Positions 46,936-56,806 are shown, counted from the stretch's first letter. The stretch is 64,000 bases of DNA from Frankiales bacterium (GCA_025966315.1 JAOPUZ010000053.1:57032-121031); one strand, 5' to 3'. The notes: generated by a model not told the origin, from the letters alone. Made by a program: numbers and translations.

Positions 46936-47223
46936 TCAGGCGTCCGGCCCCGCCACCGCGACCCCGTCCTCAGCGCGTCTGACGTGGATGCAGTTTCCCG
47001 GGCATTCTTTTGCGGAATCGATCACATCCAATCGAAGGCTGTCAGGGACGTCGACCCGCAGACCGGGAGCGAGCTTCAAATCGCCCGCCGCATCCTTGAC
47101 GTAGGCCAGGCCGTCGACGTCGAACTCGAACACCTCCGGCGCGTATTGAACGCACAGCCCGTCACCGGTGCACAGGTCCTGATCGATCCACACCTCGAGC
47201 TTGCCTGCGAGTTTGTCGGCCAC
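46936..47223 (-). CDS. Ferredoxin, single-cluster type
   Basis: A 95-residue acidic ferredoxin: VWIDQDLCTGDGLCVQYAPEVFEFDVDGLAYV, then SAKECPGNCIHVRRAEDG. The cluster cysteines follow a C-x5-C...C-P pattern, which fits a [3Fe-4S] or incomplete [4Fe-4S] site; an extra cysteine in CPGNC might be a fourth ligand. It probably passes electrons to an oxidoreductase such as a P450 encoded elsewhere. A good AGGAG lies before its GTG start. It is divergent from arc, as in many actinobacteria. Confidence 0.9.
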   Translation of the reverse strand: MADKLAGKLEVWIDQDLCTGDGLCVQYAPEVFEFDVDGLAYVKDAAGDLKLAPGLRVDVPDSLRLDVIDSAKECPGNCIHVRRAEDGVAVAGPDA

Positions 47224-47401
47224 GCCGGATCGTTCTCCTGTTCAAACTGAGTCTGGCCGGGCCGAAACGGGCCCCTGGCCCGTAGAACCCGTAATCGATG
47301 CGTAACTAAACTCAAGACTAGATGCCTCGCGAAGTCATTCCGCGTGTGTAGGGTGAATTTTGAGCGAGTTGACGTCTGCAGTCCGATCGGGAGGGTCCGC
47401 A

Positions 47402-49156
47402 ATGGCGGAAGAGTCCAGCACCGAACGGGGCGAGCCACGCGATCGAGGCCACGCCGAGGCCGCCGAGCTTGCCTACGAACTCGAGGTACTCCGCGCACGC
47501 CTGGCCGAGTCCCCACGACAGTTGCGTGCGCTCGAGGATCGCCTCCTCGAGACGCAGGCCAAGGTGGCGTCGCTCACCGATCGCAATGACCGGTTGGCTA
47601 CGACGCTGCGTGACGCCCGCGACCAGCTCGTAACGCTGAAGGAAGAGATCGACCGGTTGGCCCAGCCGCCCTCCGGTTACGGCGTCTTCCTGTCGAAAAT
47701 CGACGACCACACCGTGGACATCTTCACCGGCGGTCGCAAGCTGCGCGTTGCCGTGTCGCCCGAGGTCCCGGTCGCCGAGTTGCAGCGTGGCCAAGAAGTG
47801 ATGCTGAACGAGGCGATGAACGTCGTAGCCGCCTGCGGCCACGAGCGCGCCGGCGAAGTCGTGGTGCTCAAAGAGATCATGGAAGGCGGCGATCGAGCGC
47901 TGGTCGTCGGGCACACCGACGAGGAGCGGGTCGTCCACCTGGCCGACATCCTGCTGGATCAGCCCATGCGCATTGGCGACTCCTTGCTGATGGAGTCCCG
48001 CTCGTCCTACGTGTACGAGCGGGTGCCGAAGAGTGAGGTCGAAGAGCTGGTCCTGGAAGAGGTCCCGGACATCGACTACACCGATATCGGCGGCCTGGCC
48101 AGTCAGATCGAGCAGATCCGGGACGCGGTTGAGTTGCCGTTCTTGCACGCCGATCTCTTCCGCGAACACCAACTGCGGCCCCCGAAGGGCATCTTGCTGT
48201 ACGGCCCGCCCGGCTGTGGCAAGACGCTCATCGCCAAGGCGGTCGCGAACTCGCTGGCCAAGCAGGTCGCCAAGGTCCGCGGCGACAACGAGAAAGGCCG
48301 CTCATTCTTCCTCAACATCAAGGGCCCGGAGCTGCTCAACAAGTACGTCGGTGAGACCGAGCGGCACATCCGGCTGGTGTTCCAGCGCGCCCGTGAGAAG
48401 GCGAGCGAAGGCACCCCGGTGATCGTGTTCTTCGACGAGATGGACTCGATCTTCCGTACCCGTGGTTCGGGTGTGTCCTCCGACGTCGAGAACACCATCG
48501 TTCCGCAGTTGCTGAGCGAGATCGACGGCGTCGAAGGACTGGAGAACGTCATTGTGATCGGCGCCTCCAACCGCGAGGACATGATCGACCCGGCCATCTT
48601 GCGGCCCGGCCGGCTGGACGTGAAGATCAAGATCGAACGGCCGGACGCCGAGGCCGCGCGGGATATCTTCGCGAAGTACATCCTGCCCACGTTGCCCATC
48701 CATGCCGACGATCTGGCCGAACATGGTGGCTCGGCGGACGCCACGGTGACCGCGATGATCCAGCACACCGTCGAGCGCATGTACACCGAAACGGACGACA
48801 ACAAGTTCCTCGAGGTGACCTACGCCAACGGTGACAAAGAAACGCTGTACTTCAAGGATTTCAACTCCGGGGCCATGATTCAAAACATCGTCGACCGGGC
48901 GAAGAAGATGGCCATCAAGGATCTGTTGACCGCGGGCCAGCGCGGCCTGCGCGTGCAGCACCTGTCTGCGGCGTGCGTCGACGAATTCCGCGAGAACGAA
49001 GACCTGCCCAACACCACCAACCCAGACGACTGGGCGCGCATCTCGGGCAAGAAGGGCGAGCGGATCGTCTACATCCGCACCCTCGTGTCCGGTGGCAAGG
49101 GCAGCGATGCCGGCCGCGCGATCGACACCATCTCGAACACCGGCCAATATCTGTAG
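47402..49156 (+). CDS. arc: Proteasome-associated AAA ATPase ARC/Mpa
   Basis: A 584-residue hexameric unfoldase. Domains in order are an N-terminal coiled coil (about 20-80) that binds Pup, two OB folds (about 85-215), and an AAA module with Walker A GPPGCGKT (G268-T275), Walker [10 protein letters not shown] and the arginine-rich ILRPGRLD. The C-terminal residues are GQYL; the QYL end opens the gate of the 20S core. It feeds pupylated proteins into PrcAB. The ATG at 47402 is chosen because GGGAGGG ends 6 nt before it; an upstream TTG adds 14 residues without homology. Confidence 0.97.
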   Translation: MAEESSTERGEPRDRGHAEAAELAYELEVLRARLAESPRQLRALEDRLLETQAKVASLTDRNDRLATTLRDARDQLVTLKEEIDRLAQPPSGYGVFLSKIDDHTVDIFTGGRKLRVAVSPEVPVAELQRGQEVMLNEAMNVVAACGHERAGEVVVLKEIMEGGDRALVVGHTDEERVVHLADILLDQPMRIGDSLLMESRSSYVYERVPKSEVEELVLEEVPDIDYTDIGGLASQIEQIRDAVELPFLHADLFREHQLRPPKGILLYGPPGCGKTLIAKAVANSLAKQVAKVRGDNEKGRSFFLNIKGPELLNKYVGETERHIRLVFQRAREKASEGTPVIVFFDEMDSIFRTRGSGVSSDVENTIVPQLLSEIDGVEGLENVIVIGASNREDMIDPAILRPGRLDVKIKIERPDAEAARDIFAKYILPTLPIHADDLAEHGGSADATVTAMIQHTVERMYTETDDNKFLEVTYANGDKETLYFKDFNSGAMIQNIVDRAKKMAIKDLLTAGQRGLRVQHLSAACVDEFRENEDLPNTTNPDDWARISGKKGERIVYIRTLVSGGKGSDAGRAIDTISNTGQYL

Positions 49157-49221
49157 TCGAGCGACCACTCAAAGGCGGGTCGCACGGGCATGAGCGGTGG
49201 GGGTGGCCAGCATGGGCGGCA

Positions 49222-49227
49222 TAGGCT
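49222..49227 (+). promoter_or_regulatory. TAGGCT -10 box ahead of the dop leader frame
   Basis: TAGGCT ends 6 nt before the ATG of an 8-codon frame that runs into the dop start. Confidence 0.45.
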
Positions 49228-49233
49228 GGAGCA

Positions 49234-49260
49234 ATGACTGAGCAAGTAGTCCGTCCATGA
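49234..49260 (+). CDS. Possible 8-residue leader peptide coupled to dop
   Basis: A frame reading MTEQVVRP starts at leaderless distance from a TAGGCT box. Its TGA overlaps the dop ATG (ATGA), so a ribosome that finishes it could re-initiate on dop, which has no good ribosome site of its own (AGTAGTCC only). Confidence 0.4.
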   Translation: MTEQVVRP

Positions 49261-50777
49261 CGGTGCTGCGGGTGATGGGTACTGAGGTCGAGTACGGCGT
49301 CAGCGTGCCCGGCAATCCCACCGCCAATGCGATGTTGCTGTCGGCCCAGGTGGTCAACGGCTACGCCTCGACGCTTCCGGGCAACCGGCGACGGCGAACG
49401 GGCTGGGACTTCGAGGAAGAATCTCCGCTGCGGGATGCGCGGGGATTCGACCTTTCCGGCGGCCCGTATCAGCCGTCCGAGCAGTTCATCGCCGACGAGG
49501 AAGACGCCGGGCTGGCCAACGTCGTGCTGGTCAACGGCGCGCGGCTGTACGTCGATCACGCACATCCCGAGTACTCGACCCCCGAGGTCACTTCACCCCT
49601 GGACATCCTGCGCTTCGATCGTGCGGGCGAGCTCGTGATGGCGGCCGCCATTCGGCAGATCGCCCGCCTCGGTGGTGGCGAGGTCACGCTGTACAAGAAC
49701 AACACCGACAACAAAGGCGTGTCCTACGGAGCGCACGAGAACTACTTGATGCGGAGATCGACCCCTTTCAGCTCGATCGTCACGCATTTGACGCCGTTCT
49801 TCGTCAGTCGCCAGGTGGTCTGCGGGGCCGGCCGCGTCGGCATTGGGCAGGACGGGCACCAGCACGGTTTTCAGATCAGCCAGCGCGCGGACTTTTTCGA
49901 GGTCGAGGTCGGGCTGGAGACAACGCTCAAACGTCCGATCATCAACACTCGGGATGAGCCGCACGCCGATGCCGACAAGTATCGGCGGCTGCACGTGATT
50001 CTCGGCGATGCCAACCTGGCCGAACTGTCCACCTTCCTCAAGGTCGGCACGACGTCCTTGGTGCTGGCCATGATCGAGGACAACTGGCTCACCGATGATC
50101 TGCGCGTGGCCGAACCGGTGCGCGAGCTACGTGCCGTCAGCCACGATCACACGCTGGCTCACAAGGTGAAGCTCATTGACGGACGAAGCCTAACCGCATT
50201 AGAGATCCAGCGCGAGTATCACGATCGAGCGCGAAAGTACGTCGATGACCGGCTCGGTTCCGATGCCGACCCACAGACCGTCCAGGTTCTCGCGGAGTGG
50301 GATTCGGTGCTGACCAGGCTGGCCGAGGACCCGATGCTGCTGGCCGGCGAGCTGGATTGGGTGGCGAAGCTGCGCCTGCTACAGGGCTTTCGTGATCGGG
50401 ACAACCTCGAGTGGTCGGCCCCCCGCCTGCATGCGGTGGATCTGCAGTACGCCGACATCCGACCGGATCGGGGGCTGTATCACCGGCTGGTGCAGCGCGG
50501 TTCGATGCGCACCCTGATCGATCCCGAGACGGCCGTCGCGGCGATGACCACCCCACCCTCGGACACCAGAGCGTTTTTCCGAGGTGAATGCCTGCGCCGC
50601 TACCCGGAATCGGTGGCCGCGGCATCGTGGGATTCTGTGATCTTCGACGTCGGTCAGCAGTCACTCGTCCGTGTGCCGACCTTGGAGCCGTTGCGCGGAA
50701 CGAAGGCGCACGTACAGGATTTGCTCGACCGTTGCCCGACTGCAGTCGATCTCGTGAACGAGCTGCTCGGCCACTAG
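49257..50777 (+). CDS. dop: Pup deamidase/depupylase Dop
   Basis: A 506-residue carboxylate-amine-ligase-like enzyme. It deamidates the C-terminal Gln of Pup and removes Pup from targets. It opens with [21 protein letters not shown]. It then carries the Dop-specific loop (about 45-75, [17 protein letters not shown]), the catalytic aspartate D100 in [16 protein letters not shown], and [21 protein letters not shown] and [20 protein letters not shown] for ATP and metal. The loop separates it from PafA. Pup in this window ends in Gln, so Dop is needed. Confidence 0.97.
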   Translation: MTVLRVMGTEVEYGVSVPGNPTANAMLLSAQVVNGYASTLPGNRRRRTGWDFEEESPLRDARGFDLSGGPYQPSEQFIADEEDAGLANVVLVNGARLYVDHAHPEYSTPEVTSPLDILRFDRAGELVMAAAIRQIARLGGGEVTLYKNNTDNKGVSYGAHENYLMRRSTPFSSIVTHLTPFFVSRQVVCGAGRVGIGQDGHQHGFQISQRADFFEVEVGLETTLKRPIINTRDEPHADADKYRRLHVILGDANLAELSTFLKVGTTSLVLAMIEDNWLTDDLRVAEPVRELRAVSHDHTLAHKVKLIDGRSLTALEIQREYHDRARKYVDDRLGSDADPQTVQVLAEWDSVLTRLAEDPMLLAGELDWVAKLRLLQGFRDRDNLEWSAPRLHAVDLQYADIRPDRGLYHRLVQRGSMRTLIDPETAVAAMTTPPSDTRAFFRGECLRRYPESVAAASWDSVIFDVGQQSLVRVPTLEPLRGTKAHVQDLLDRCPTAVDLVNELLGH

Positions 50778-50909
50778 CCGAGCTCGGCCGGGCACATACA
50801 ACGGCCTTGGTGGGCAGTTTATGGCGGAGTCCCGAGCGGACAACCGGCTCCGCACACTAGTGTCGAGACACGACAGTGAGTCGTGGATTGAGTTCCTGCG
50901 GAGGTAGGC

Positions 50910-51110
50910 ATGGCCAGTCACGAAGGTGGGCAGTCCCGCCCGTCGAAGCAGCGCGAGGACGAAGAAGTCGAAGCGACCGAAACCGACGTCGCCGAACGTC
51001 AAGAGAAATTGACCGATGACGTGGACGCGATTCTGGACGACATCGACGCGGTCCTGGAGACCAACCCGGAGGACTTCGTCCGGAGCTTCGTACAGAAAGG
51101 CGGGCAGTGA
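50910..51110 (+). CDS. pup: Prokaryotic ubiquitin-like protein Pup
   Basis: A 66-residue disordered protein. The C-terminal half has the ARC-binding helix region ([36 protein letters not shown]) and the end is KGGQ. Gln must be deamidated to Glu by Dop before ligation to lysines by PafA. A GGAGG lies 6 nt before the ATG. The stop overlaps prcB by 4 nt (GTGA). Confidence 0.97.
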   Translation: MASHEGGQSRPSKQREDEEVEATETDVAERQEKLTDDVDAILDDIDAVLETNPEDFVRSFVQKGGQ

Positions 51111-51982
51111 GTTCCTACTCCGGCCTTGACGACGGTCGTGATTCGCGTTCGAACCGCGGTCTGCTGCGGTACGCCACGGACCCTGGTTCGTCGTCGTTCA
51201 CCCAGTTCCTCGCCGCCGCCGCACCCGACCTACTGCCAACGCACGGCATGAACGCGCACGACCAGGCGCTTGCGCCGCACGGCACGACGATCGTGGCCGC
51301 GGTCTTCGACGGCGGCGTCGTGATGGCCGGTGACAGGCGAGCCACCATGGGCAACCTGATCGCTCAGCGCGACATCGAAAAGGTCTTCGCCGCCGACGAC
51401 TTCTCCATGGTCGGCATCGCGGGTACCGCCGGTCTGGCGATCGACCTGGTGCGCCTTTTCCAGCTGGAACTGGAACATTACGAGAAGATCGAGGGCACGG
51501 CCCTCACCTTGGACGGTAAGGCGAATCGGCTCGCCACCATGATCCGGGGAAACCTCGGCGCGGCCATGCAAGGCCTGGCCGTGGTACCGCTTTTCGCGGG
51601 ATTCGACGTGGACATTGCCGACCCGGTCGAGGGTCAGGCCCGGCAAGCGCCCGGACGGATCTACAGCTACGACGTCACGGGTGGCCGCTACCCCGAACAG
51701 CACTATCACTCAGTCGGTTCGGGCTCGGTATTTGCCAAGGGTTCTTTGAAGAAGCTCTGGCGACCCGCCCTCACCGAGGACGACACCGTGGCCATCGTCA
51801 TCGAAGCCTTGTACGACGCCGCCGACGACGATTCGGCCACCGGGGGTCCGGATTTGAACCGCCAGATTTTCCCGGTCGTCTACGTAGCCAGCGCAGATGG
51901 GACCCGCCGGGTCGCCGACGCCGCATTGGATCCGATTGTCCGGTCACTACTCGAGCGCCGCGCCGGTAACCCGGGGTCCTGA
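51107..51982 (+). CDS. prcB: 20S proteasome beta subunit PrcB
   Basis: A 291-residue precursor. The propeptide (residues 1-59) ends HG and the mature N-terminal nucleophile is T60 in [21 protein letters not shown]. Asp and Lys of the active site lie in VMAGDRR and [11 protein letters not shown]. The beta rings form the cleavage chamber of the core. The propeptide is cut off during assembly. Confidence 0.97.
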   Translation: MSSYSGLDDGRDSRSNRGLLRYATDPGSSSFTQFLAAAAPDLLPTHGMNAHDQALAPHGTTIVAAVFDGGVVMAGDRRATMGNLIAQRDIEKVFAADDFSMVGIAGTAGLAIDLVRLFQLELEHYEKIEGTALTLDGKANRLATMIRGNLGAAMQGLAVVPLFAGFDVDIADPVEGQARQAPGRIYSYDVTGGRYPEQHYHSVGSGSVFAKGSLKKLWRPALTEDDTVAIVIEALYDAADDDSATGGPDLNRQIFPVVYVASADGTRRVADAALDPIVRSLLERRAGNPGS

Positions 51983-52068
51983 GTTCGCGGGCCGGCTAAC
52001 GCCGGTAGCTCGCTAACCGCCCACCGCCCAGATCTGGCCGTTCGCGCGGCGAAAGAAGGAGTAACCCG

Positions 52069-52860
52069 ATGTCGATGCCGTTCTACGCCTCGGCCGAGCA
52101 GATCATGCGTGACCGCTCGGAGTACGCCCGCAAGGGCATCGCCCGAGGCCGCAGCGTCGTCGTGCTCACCTACGCCGACGGCGTGCTGTTCGTGGCCGAG
52201 AACCAAAGTTCCGCGCTGCACAAGGTGTCCGAGATCTATGACCGGATCGGCTTCGCGGCCGTGGGCAAGTACAACGAGTTCGAGAACCTGCGGGTCGCCG
52301 GCATTCGGCTGGCGGATTTGCGGGGCTACTCATATGACCGCCGCGACGTGACGGCGCGGGCCCTGGCCAATGCCTACGCCCAGACTCTGGGGTCGATCTT
52401 CACCGAACAGCAGAAGCCCTACGAGGTCGAACTGTGCGTGGCGGAGGTCGGGAACTCGGCGGCCGAGGACCAGCTGTATCGGCTGTCCTACGACGGGACG
52501 ATCGTCGACGAGCCGGAATACCTGGTCATGGGGGGTCAGGCCGATTCGGTGACGGCCACCGTCAAGTCCTCGTTCTCGGCCGGACTCGAGCTCGCCGGCG
52601 CGGTTGGTGTGGCCGTCGCCGCGTTGGCCTCGGTCGGTGGCGAGAACGGCGGCAGCCGGGTACTTGGTGCCGGCTCGTTGGAGGTCGCCGTACTCGACCG
52701 AAATCGTGGCAAGCGTAAGTTCCGCCGGATCAGCGGCCCGGCGTTAGCGAGCCTGCTGCCGGCTACGGCGGCCAGTACCGCGGCCGTCCCGGAAGCGGGT
52801 GATCCCTCGTCCGCGGCGGAGGGGGAAGCGCCGGCGGACGAGGGATCTGGTTCCAGCTGA
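52069..52860 (+). CDS. prcA: 20S proteasome alpha subunit PrcA
   Basis: A 263-residue subunit forming the outer rings and the substrate gate. The N-terminal gating segment is [39 protein letters not shown], with the family's lysine in [13 protein letters not shown] contacting the ARC C-terminus. A catalytic threonine is absent, as expected. The last 40 residues are an Ala/Glu/Ser-rich tail. A clear AAGGAG precedes the ATG. The prcB stop is 86 nt upstream. Confidence 0.96.
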   Translation: MSMPFYASAEQIMRDRSEYARKGIARGRSVVVLTYADGVLFVAENQSSALHKVSEIYDRIGFAAVGKYNEFENLRVAGIRLADLRGYSYDRRDVTARALANAYAQTLGSIFTEQQKPYEVELCVAEVGNSAAEDQLYRLSYDGTIVDEPEYLVMGGQADSVTATVKSSFSAGLELAGAVGVAVAALASVGGENGGSRVLGAGSLEVAVLDRNRGKRKFRRISGPALASLLPATAASTAAVPEAGDPSSAAEGEAPADEGSGSS

Positions 52861-52891
52861 TCGAGAACGCCGACTCAGTCGACTGACCGGC

Positions 52892-53461
52892 TCAGCCGGC
52901 AACTATGTTCGTGCCGGAAATGGTGACCGGAACTGCGGTCAGGCCTTTCGGCGCGGGTCCGCTGATCCGAGCGCCGGTGGTCTTGTCGAATACCGAACCG
53001 TGGCACGGGCACGCGAACGTCGGCGGCACCGTGCAGCCTTGGTGCGGGCAGATCGCGCTGAAGGCCTTTACCGTGTTTGCGTCGGGATGAATGATGATGA
53101 TGTCGCCGCCGTCGGCACCCTTGGCGGCAATGGCCGCGCCGACCGCTACGGCTGAGAGCGCCGACAGGACCTTGGCCGTACTGCTGGGCGAGGCGGGCGC
53201 CGACGTAGGGTCCTCAATCGTTGCGGCCGACGACGTTTCGGCGCCGCTCGTCGAGGCATCGGTGCCGGGCGCAGACGCGGCAGCGGGGGTGGTAACCGTC
53301 GGTGAATCTGGGGAGGCGGCCTTCGTGCACGCGGCCAGCATCAAGGTGGACGCGCCTGCGGCACTGACGCCCAGCATTGCGCGGCGGCTCAGTCCGCCGC
53401 TGGGTCGTTGGCCGTTATGGCTGAGCAGATGTGGCAACGGGGGGTGGTGGTGCTCCGGCAT
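52892..53461 (-). CDS. Rieske [2Fe-2S] lipoprotein, Tat-exported
   Basis: A 189-residue protein. A twin-arginine signal (LSRRAMLGVS) leads to the lipobox LMLAAC with the lipidated cysteine at C45, followed by a Ser/Thr/Pro/Ala linker (about 46-95) and a Rieske domain (about 100-189). The cluster ligands are in CPHQGC and CPCHGS. It should sit on the outer membrane face and pass electrons; it is too small for a cytochrome bc1 subunit. The ATG has AGGAG 6 nt upstream. A TGAACC-N16-CGT promoter on the minus strand lies about 70 nt before the start and faces away from the sigma gene's matching promoter. Confidence 0.93.
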   Translation of the reverse strand: MPEHHHPPLPHLLSHNGQRPSGGLSRRAMLGVSAAGASTLMLAACTKAASPDSPTVTTPAAASAPGTDASTSGAETSSAATIEDPTSAPASPSSTAKVLSALSAVAVGAAIAAKGADGGDIIIIHPDANTVKAFSAICPHQGCTVPPTFACPCHGSVFDKTTGARISGPAPKGLTAVPVTISGTNIVAG

Positions 53462-53533
53462 CGTGGTCTCCTGGTTCAGGGGTCGTCGGTGGCGGTCACT
53501 CGGTTAACGGAAACGCGCTCGATTACTACGGTT

Positions 53534-53561
53534 ATCACGTACCGAGCTGGGGAAAGGTTCA
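53534..53561 (-). promoter_or_regulatory. ECF-type promoter of the Rieske gene (TGAACC-N16-CGTGAT)
   Basis: On the minus strand TGAACC (complement of 53556-53561) and CGTGAT (complement of 53534-53539) are separated by exactly 16 nt. The pattern matches the SigL-type consensus I recall (TGAACC-N16-CGT). Confidence 0.6.
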
Positions 53562-53606
53562 CTGTCGAACCTGTGAATGTTCAACTATGTTGCTGCGAGG
53601 TCGTCG

Positions 53607-53634
53607 TGAACCTTTTGAGCTCGGCGTCCGTACT
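53607..53634 (+). promoter_or_regulatory. ECF-type promoter of the sigma factor gene (TGAACC-N16-CGTACT)
   Basis: TGAACC (53607-53612) and CGTACT (53629-53634) are separated by 16 nt and lie 48 nt before the sigma factor start. The same hexamer and spacing occur in the divergent Rieske promoter, which supports autoregulation. Confidence 0.65.
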
Positions 53635-53681
53635 CTCTAGCAGCATCTCTTCGACTGGGACTGACGGGACTGAGGGGCATC

Positions 53682-54215
53682 GTGCCGGGCGGACGCGCCG
53701 CGAACAGCGAGCAGGACTTGATGCGTGCATTGCACGACAAGCATGCCGCTGCGCTGTGGGCGTTCACCCTGCGGCTGACCGGCGGCGACCGAGCGGCCGC
53801 GGAGGACGTGGTGCAAGAAACGCTGTTCCGGGCTTGGAAGAGTCCGGCCAGTCCGGTCTTGACGGCAGAGGAAGTCGATTCGGCCCGGGGTTGGCTGTAC
53901 ACGGTCGCCCGGCGGATCGTCATCGACGAGTGGCGGTCACGAAGCGCTCGGCCGGAAAAGCTGGTCGATGAGATGCCCGAATACGGCGTGTCTGACGCCA
54001 CCGACCGACTGGTGGACGCACAGGTGATGGTCGAGGCGATGAACCAGTTGAGTGTCGACCACAGATCGGTTCTGCAAGAGATGTTCTACAAGCGATCGAC
54101 GGTCCGGGAGACTGCTGCGACGCTGGGAATCGCGGAGGGCACAGTGAAGTCACGGTCGCACTACGCACTGCGGGCCTTGAAGGTCGCGCTGACGGAGATG
54201 GGGGTCAGCGGATGA
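53682..54215 (+). CDS. ECF RNA polymerase sigma factor, SigL-like
   Basis: A 177-residue extracytoplasmic-function sigma factor. Region 2 reads LHDKHAAALWAFTLRLTGGDRAAAEDVVQETLFRAWK with DVVQETLFRAW for -10 binding; region 4 reads LSVDHRSVLQEMFYKRSTVRETAATLGIAEGTVKSRSHYALRAL for -35 binding. The linker between them is short. The GTG follows GAGGGG at 4 nt. The stop overlaps the anti-sigma start (ATGA). The SigL label rests on domain pattern, zinc anti-sigma neighbour and promoter type. Confidence 0.93.
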   Translation: MPGGRAANSEQDLMRALHDKHAAALWAFTLRLTGGDRAAAEDVVQETLFRAWKSPASPVLTAEEVDSARGWLYTVARRIVIDEWRSRSARPEKLVDEMPEYGVSDATDRLVDAQVMVEAMNQLSVDHRSVLQEMFYKRSTVRETAATLGIAEGTVKSRSHYALRALKVALTEMGVSG

Positions 54216-54949
54216 TCGGCGATCCCGGCTCGACCTTCGACGTCGGCCCTGACCACGAGCGCTTTCAGTACGACAACGCGGCCTACGTTCTCTCTGCGCT
54301 CGAGCCGGCGGAACGACGCGAGTTCGAGGTGCACCTCGCCGCGTGCGCCCGCTGCCGAACTCTGGTCGACGAGGCGGCGAACGTCACCAAGCTGCTGAAC
54401 CGGATCGAGTTCGATCCCGCGTCGCATCCGGAGTCGGCCATGCCACACCAGGCGGGCGTCGTCGCCTTTCCGACCGCACGCGCCGACGTGTTGCCGATCC
54501 TGCTCAATCGGGTCCGCGCCGATCGGCGCCGTCGCCGGTTGCGCACGGCCGCTATCGGGCTGGCCGCGGCCTGTCTCGTCGGCGGCATCGGGGTTGCGAC
54601 CACCTCGGCGGTGACCCGACCACATCACCCGGCTCAGGTCGCGATGCAACCGCTCGCGGCCGCGCCGAGCGATCTGACGGCCAAGCTCAGCATCACCGAC
54701 AACAGTTCCGGATCCAGATTGCGGCTTACCTGCCTGTATCGGGGCATCGAACCCTATTCGGCCGGCAGCACGCCGCCCTGGTACCGCATGGTGGTGTTCA
54801 ACCGAGCTGGCCAGCAAGTCCAACTGGGCACCTGGCCCGCGGTTCCGTATATCGAGATGAACACCGACAGCCCGTGGCCCGCTCGCGCGATCAGTCGAGT
54901 CGAGGTCGAGACCATGACCGGGATCCCGGTGCTCTCGCGGTCGTACTGA
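54212..54949 (+). CDS. Zinc-type anti-sigma factor, RslA-like
   Basis: A 245-residue membrane anti-sigma factor. The N-terminal zinc-binding domain has HLAACARC (H41, C45, C48), the HxxxCxxC form of ZAS anti-sigma factors. A membrane helix follows at about 108-130 (AAIGLAAACLVGGIGVATT). The outer 110 residues form an unrecognised beta-rich sensor domain (LTAKLSITDNSSGSRLRLTCLYRGIEP...IEMNTDSPWPARAISRVEVET). It should hold the sigma factor until zinc or thiol chemistry or cleavage releases it. Cysteine oxidation is the known trigger of RslA. Confidence 0.9.
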   Translation: MIGDPGSTFDVGPDHERFQYDNAAYVLSALEPAERREFEVHLAACARCRTLVDEAANVTKLLNRIEFDPASHPESAMPHQAGVVAFPTARADVLPILLNRVRADRRRRRLRTAAIGLAAACLVGGIGVATTSAVTRPHHPAQVAMQPLAAAPSDLTAKLSITDNSSGSRLRLTCLYRGIEPYSAGSTPPWYRMVVFNRAGQQVQLGTWPAVPYIEMNTDSPWPARAISRVEVETMTGIPVLSRSY

Positions 54950-55022
54950 TCCAGGCCTTGCTCCTCCGCGGGGCGCCCCCGTGAGCGCTGACGGCAAGCG
55001 GTCCAGTCGGCAGATCAGGCGG

Positions 55023-55826
55023 TCAGTTCTGCAGATCGGCAGTCACGACCAGGTTGTCGAGGTAGCTGCGAGCCTTGTAATCGAAGTCGCCGGTGCAGGT
55101 GATCAGCCGCAGCTCGGGCAGTGCGGTCGGGCCGTAGACGGCCTGCGTCGGGAAGGCGTTCTTCGGATAGCTGCGCACACTGCTGACGACGAACCGAACG
55201 ATGCTGCCGTCCCCTCTGGTGACCTCGACCTTCGCCCCGACCACCAGCTCGTGCAGCCGGAAGAAGACGGCCGGCCCGGACACCGAGTCGACGTGACCGG
55301 CGATCACAGCAGGTCCGGTGCTGCCCGGGCGCACACCTCGGGAGTACCAACCGGCCCGCTGCCATTCGGTGGGGGACTGCAACGTGCCGTTGGACAGCAG
55401 ACCGAGTGCCTGCAGAGTTGTGTCAACGCCGATCGACGGAATTCGAAGCCGGACGGGCGGACTCTTCGCCTCCGGCGGCACCGCGCCCACACCGGTCCCC
55501 GTACCCGCTGCGCTGACACTGTGTGCCGCTGGGCTGGCCGCCGGGCCGGCGGGCGATTCCCCTCTCGGCTGGCTCGTCCCGCTCGGTGGTCCGACTGAAC
55601 CGGCCAGCGGATTGACCGTGCGGCCACTGCGGGAAACCGGTTCGGCTAGCAGTTTCGGTCCTGCCGGTGCGCGGCTGGTATATGCCGCTACCGCCGCGAA
55701 CACCAACAGCACAACGACAGCGACGGCGACCGGCAGCGGCCAACGGCGACGCACCGGAGCCGCCGGCGGCTGGAGCAGGTCGTCCAGCCGCAAACTGGGC
55801 GCGGCCGGACTATGCCGACCGACCAT
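55023..55826 (-). CDS. Sortase, class F-like
   Basis: A 267-residue membrane-anchored transpeptidase. The N-terminal helix (PLPVAVAVVVLLVFAAVAAY, about 30-50) is followed by a Ser/Pro/Gly linker and the sortase barrel (about 120-267). The catalytic histidine is in VIAGHVDS, the cysteine in LRLITCTGDFD and the arginine in KARSYLDN. The pattern is that of class F sortases. It joins sorting-signal proteins to cell-wall components. Its ATG shares one base with the stop of the DUF4397 gene (TGATG), so the two are coupled. Confidence 0.88.
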   Translation of the reverse strand: MVGRHSPAAPSLRLDDLLQPPAAPVRRRWPLPVAVAVVVLLVFAAVAAYTSRAPAGPKLLAEPVSRSGRTVNPLAGSVGPPSGTSQPRGESPAGPAASPAAHSVSAAGTGTGVGAVPPEAKSPPVRLRIPSIGVDTTLQALGLLSNGTLQSPTEWQRAGWYSRGVRPGSTGPAVIAGHVDSVSGPAVFFRLHELVVGAKVEVTRGDGSIVRFVVSSVRSYPKNAFPTQAVYGPTALPELRLITCTGDFDYKARSYLDNLVVTADLQN

Positions 55827-56773
55827 CAGCCCGTCACACGCGGCCCGCGAGCGCGTCGGTGAATCCCCCCAAGGCGACGGGATCTGCCGATAACACCAAC
55901 CAGAACCACGATCGCGATACCCACGATGCCGGCCCCGAGCCCGGTGGCGCCGGACAGGTCACTCCAGCCGGAATGACCTCCGGCGGGCGCATTCGGAGCC
56001 ATCCCGCCACCGCCGGCTGGCACCGAGCCGGCCGGGACGGTGCCGGCACCGGCCGCATCGAGCACGCTGCGGATCGTAATGCCGCCCTGCGGAGCATCGA
56101 GGACGAGGAGCGAGGTCACCGAATCTGATTGCACCGGAACTTGGGCGGTGGCGCTGATGGACGAGTCGGTGGTGGCTTCGGCCCGGAGTGTCCAGGTGCC
56201 GGCGGGCACGGTGGCATAAGCCGACGTCGAAGCGAAGGCCAGATCATTCGCCACCGTCGGACCGTTCGTCGCATCGACATCGGCCTTCGGAGCACGACTG
56301 GCCGCCTGGATGACACGCACCCGACCCGTCCCGGTGCCGGGCAGCGACAGGTTGTCGTTCAACACGATCGTCTTCAGTGCCTTGTTGGCCCCGATTGCCG
56401 CCGCGGTGTAAGCCTGGCCCGATTTGGCGTCGAGGTTCCAGGACACCACCGGTGGCGTACTGACCGCGGCTCCATGCGGACGCATCGCGACGACGTACAG
56501 CCCCGGTTGGACGCGCTTATACGGACTGACCTGTCCGTACTCGGCGTTGGGCACCCATACCCGCGTGGTGCCACCAGAGAATGCGGTCAAGTAGACGTCG
56601 ACGCCGGGCGTGTCCGGCGAGAAGTGCGCGGCTCGCACCAGGGCCGGGGCGGGCGTGGCCCCGCCCGCGCTAGTGGTCGGCACGATCAACATCGCCGTCC
56701 CCGCGAGCAGCACGGCCAACGTTGCCAGCATGCCCCGCGCTAAGCGACGTTGGCTCAAGGTCTTCGTCATCAC
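55826..56773 (-). CDS. DUF4397 domain surface protein
   Basis: A 315-residue exported protein. A signal peptide ends near residue 35 (GMLATLAVLLAGTAMLIVPTTSAGGA). A DUF4397 beta domain follows (about 40-230: ALVRAAHFSPDTPGVDVYLTAFSGGTTRVWV, YVVAMRPHG). After a Gly/Pro-rich spacer, a C-terminal membrane helix (GLGAGIVGIAIVVLVGVIG) ends in an Arg-rich tail (RSRRLGGIHRRARGPR). This C-terminus has the layout of a sorting signal, but no LPxTG is present. It is directly upstream of the sortase gene on the same mRNA. Confidence 0.88.
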   Translation of the reverse strand: MMTKTLSQRRLARGMLATLAVLLAGTAMLIVPTTSAGGATPAPALVRAAHFSPDTPGVDVYLTAFSGGTTRVWVPNAEYGQVSPYKRVQPGLYVVAMRPHGAAVSTPPVVSWNLDAKSGQAYTAAAIGANKALKTIVLNDNLSLPGTGTGRVRVIQAASRAPKADVDATNGPTVANDLAFASTSAYATVPAGTWTLRAEATTDSSISATAQVPVQSDSVTSLLVLDAPQGGITIRSVLDAAGAGTVPAGSVPAGGGGMAPNAPAGGHSGWSDLSGATGLGAGIVGIAIVVLVGVIGRSRRLGGIHRRARGPRVTG

Positions 56774-56806
56774 GTATCTCCTTCGCAGTTCATTGAGTCC
56801 GACCGG

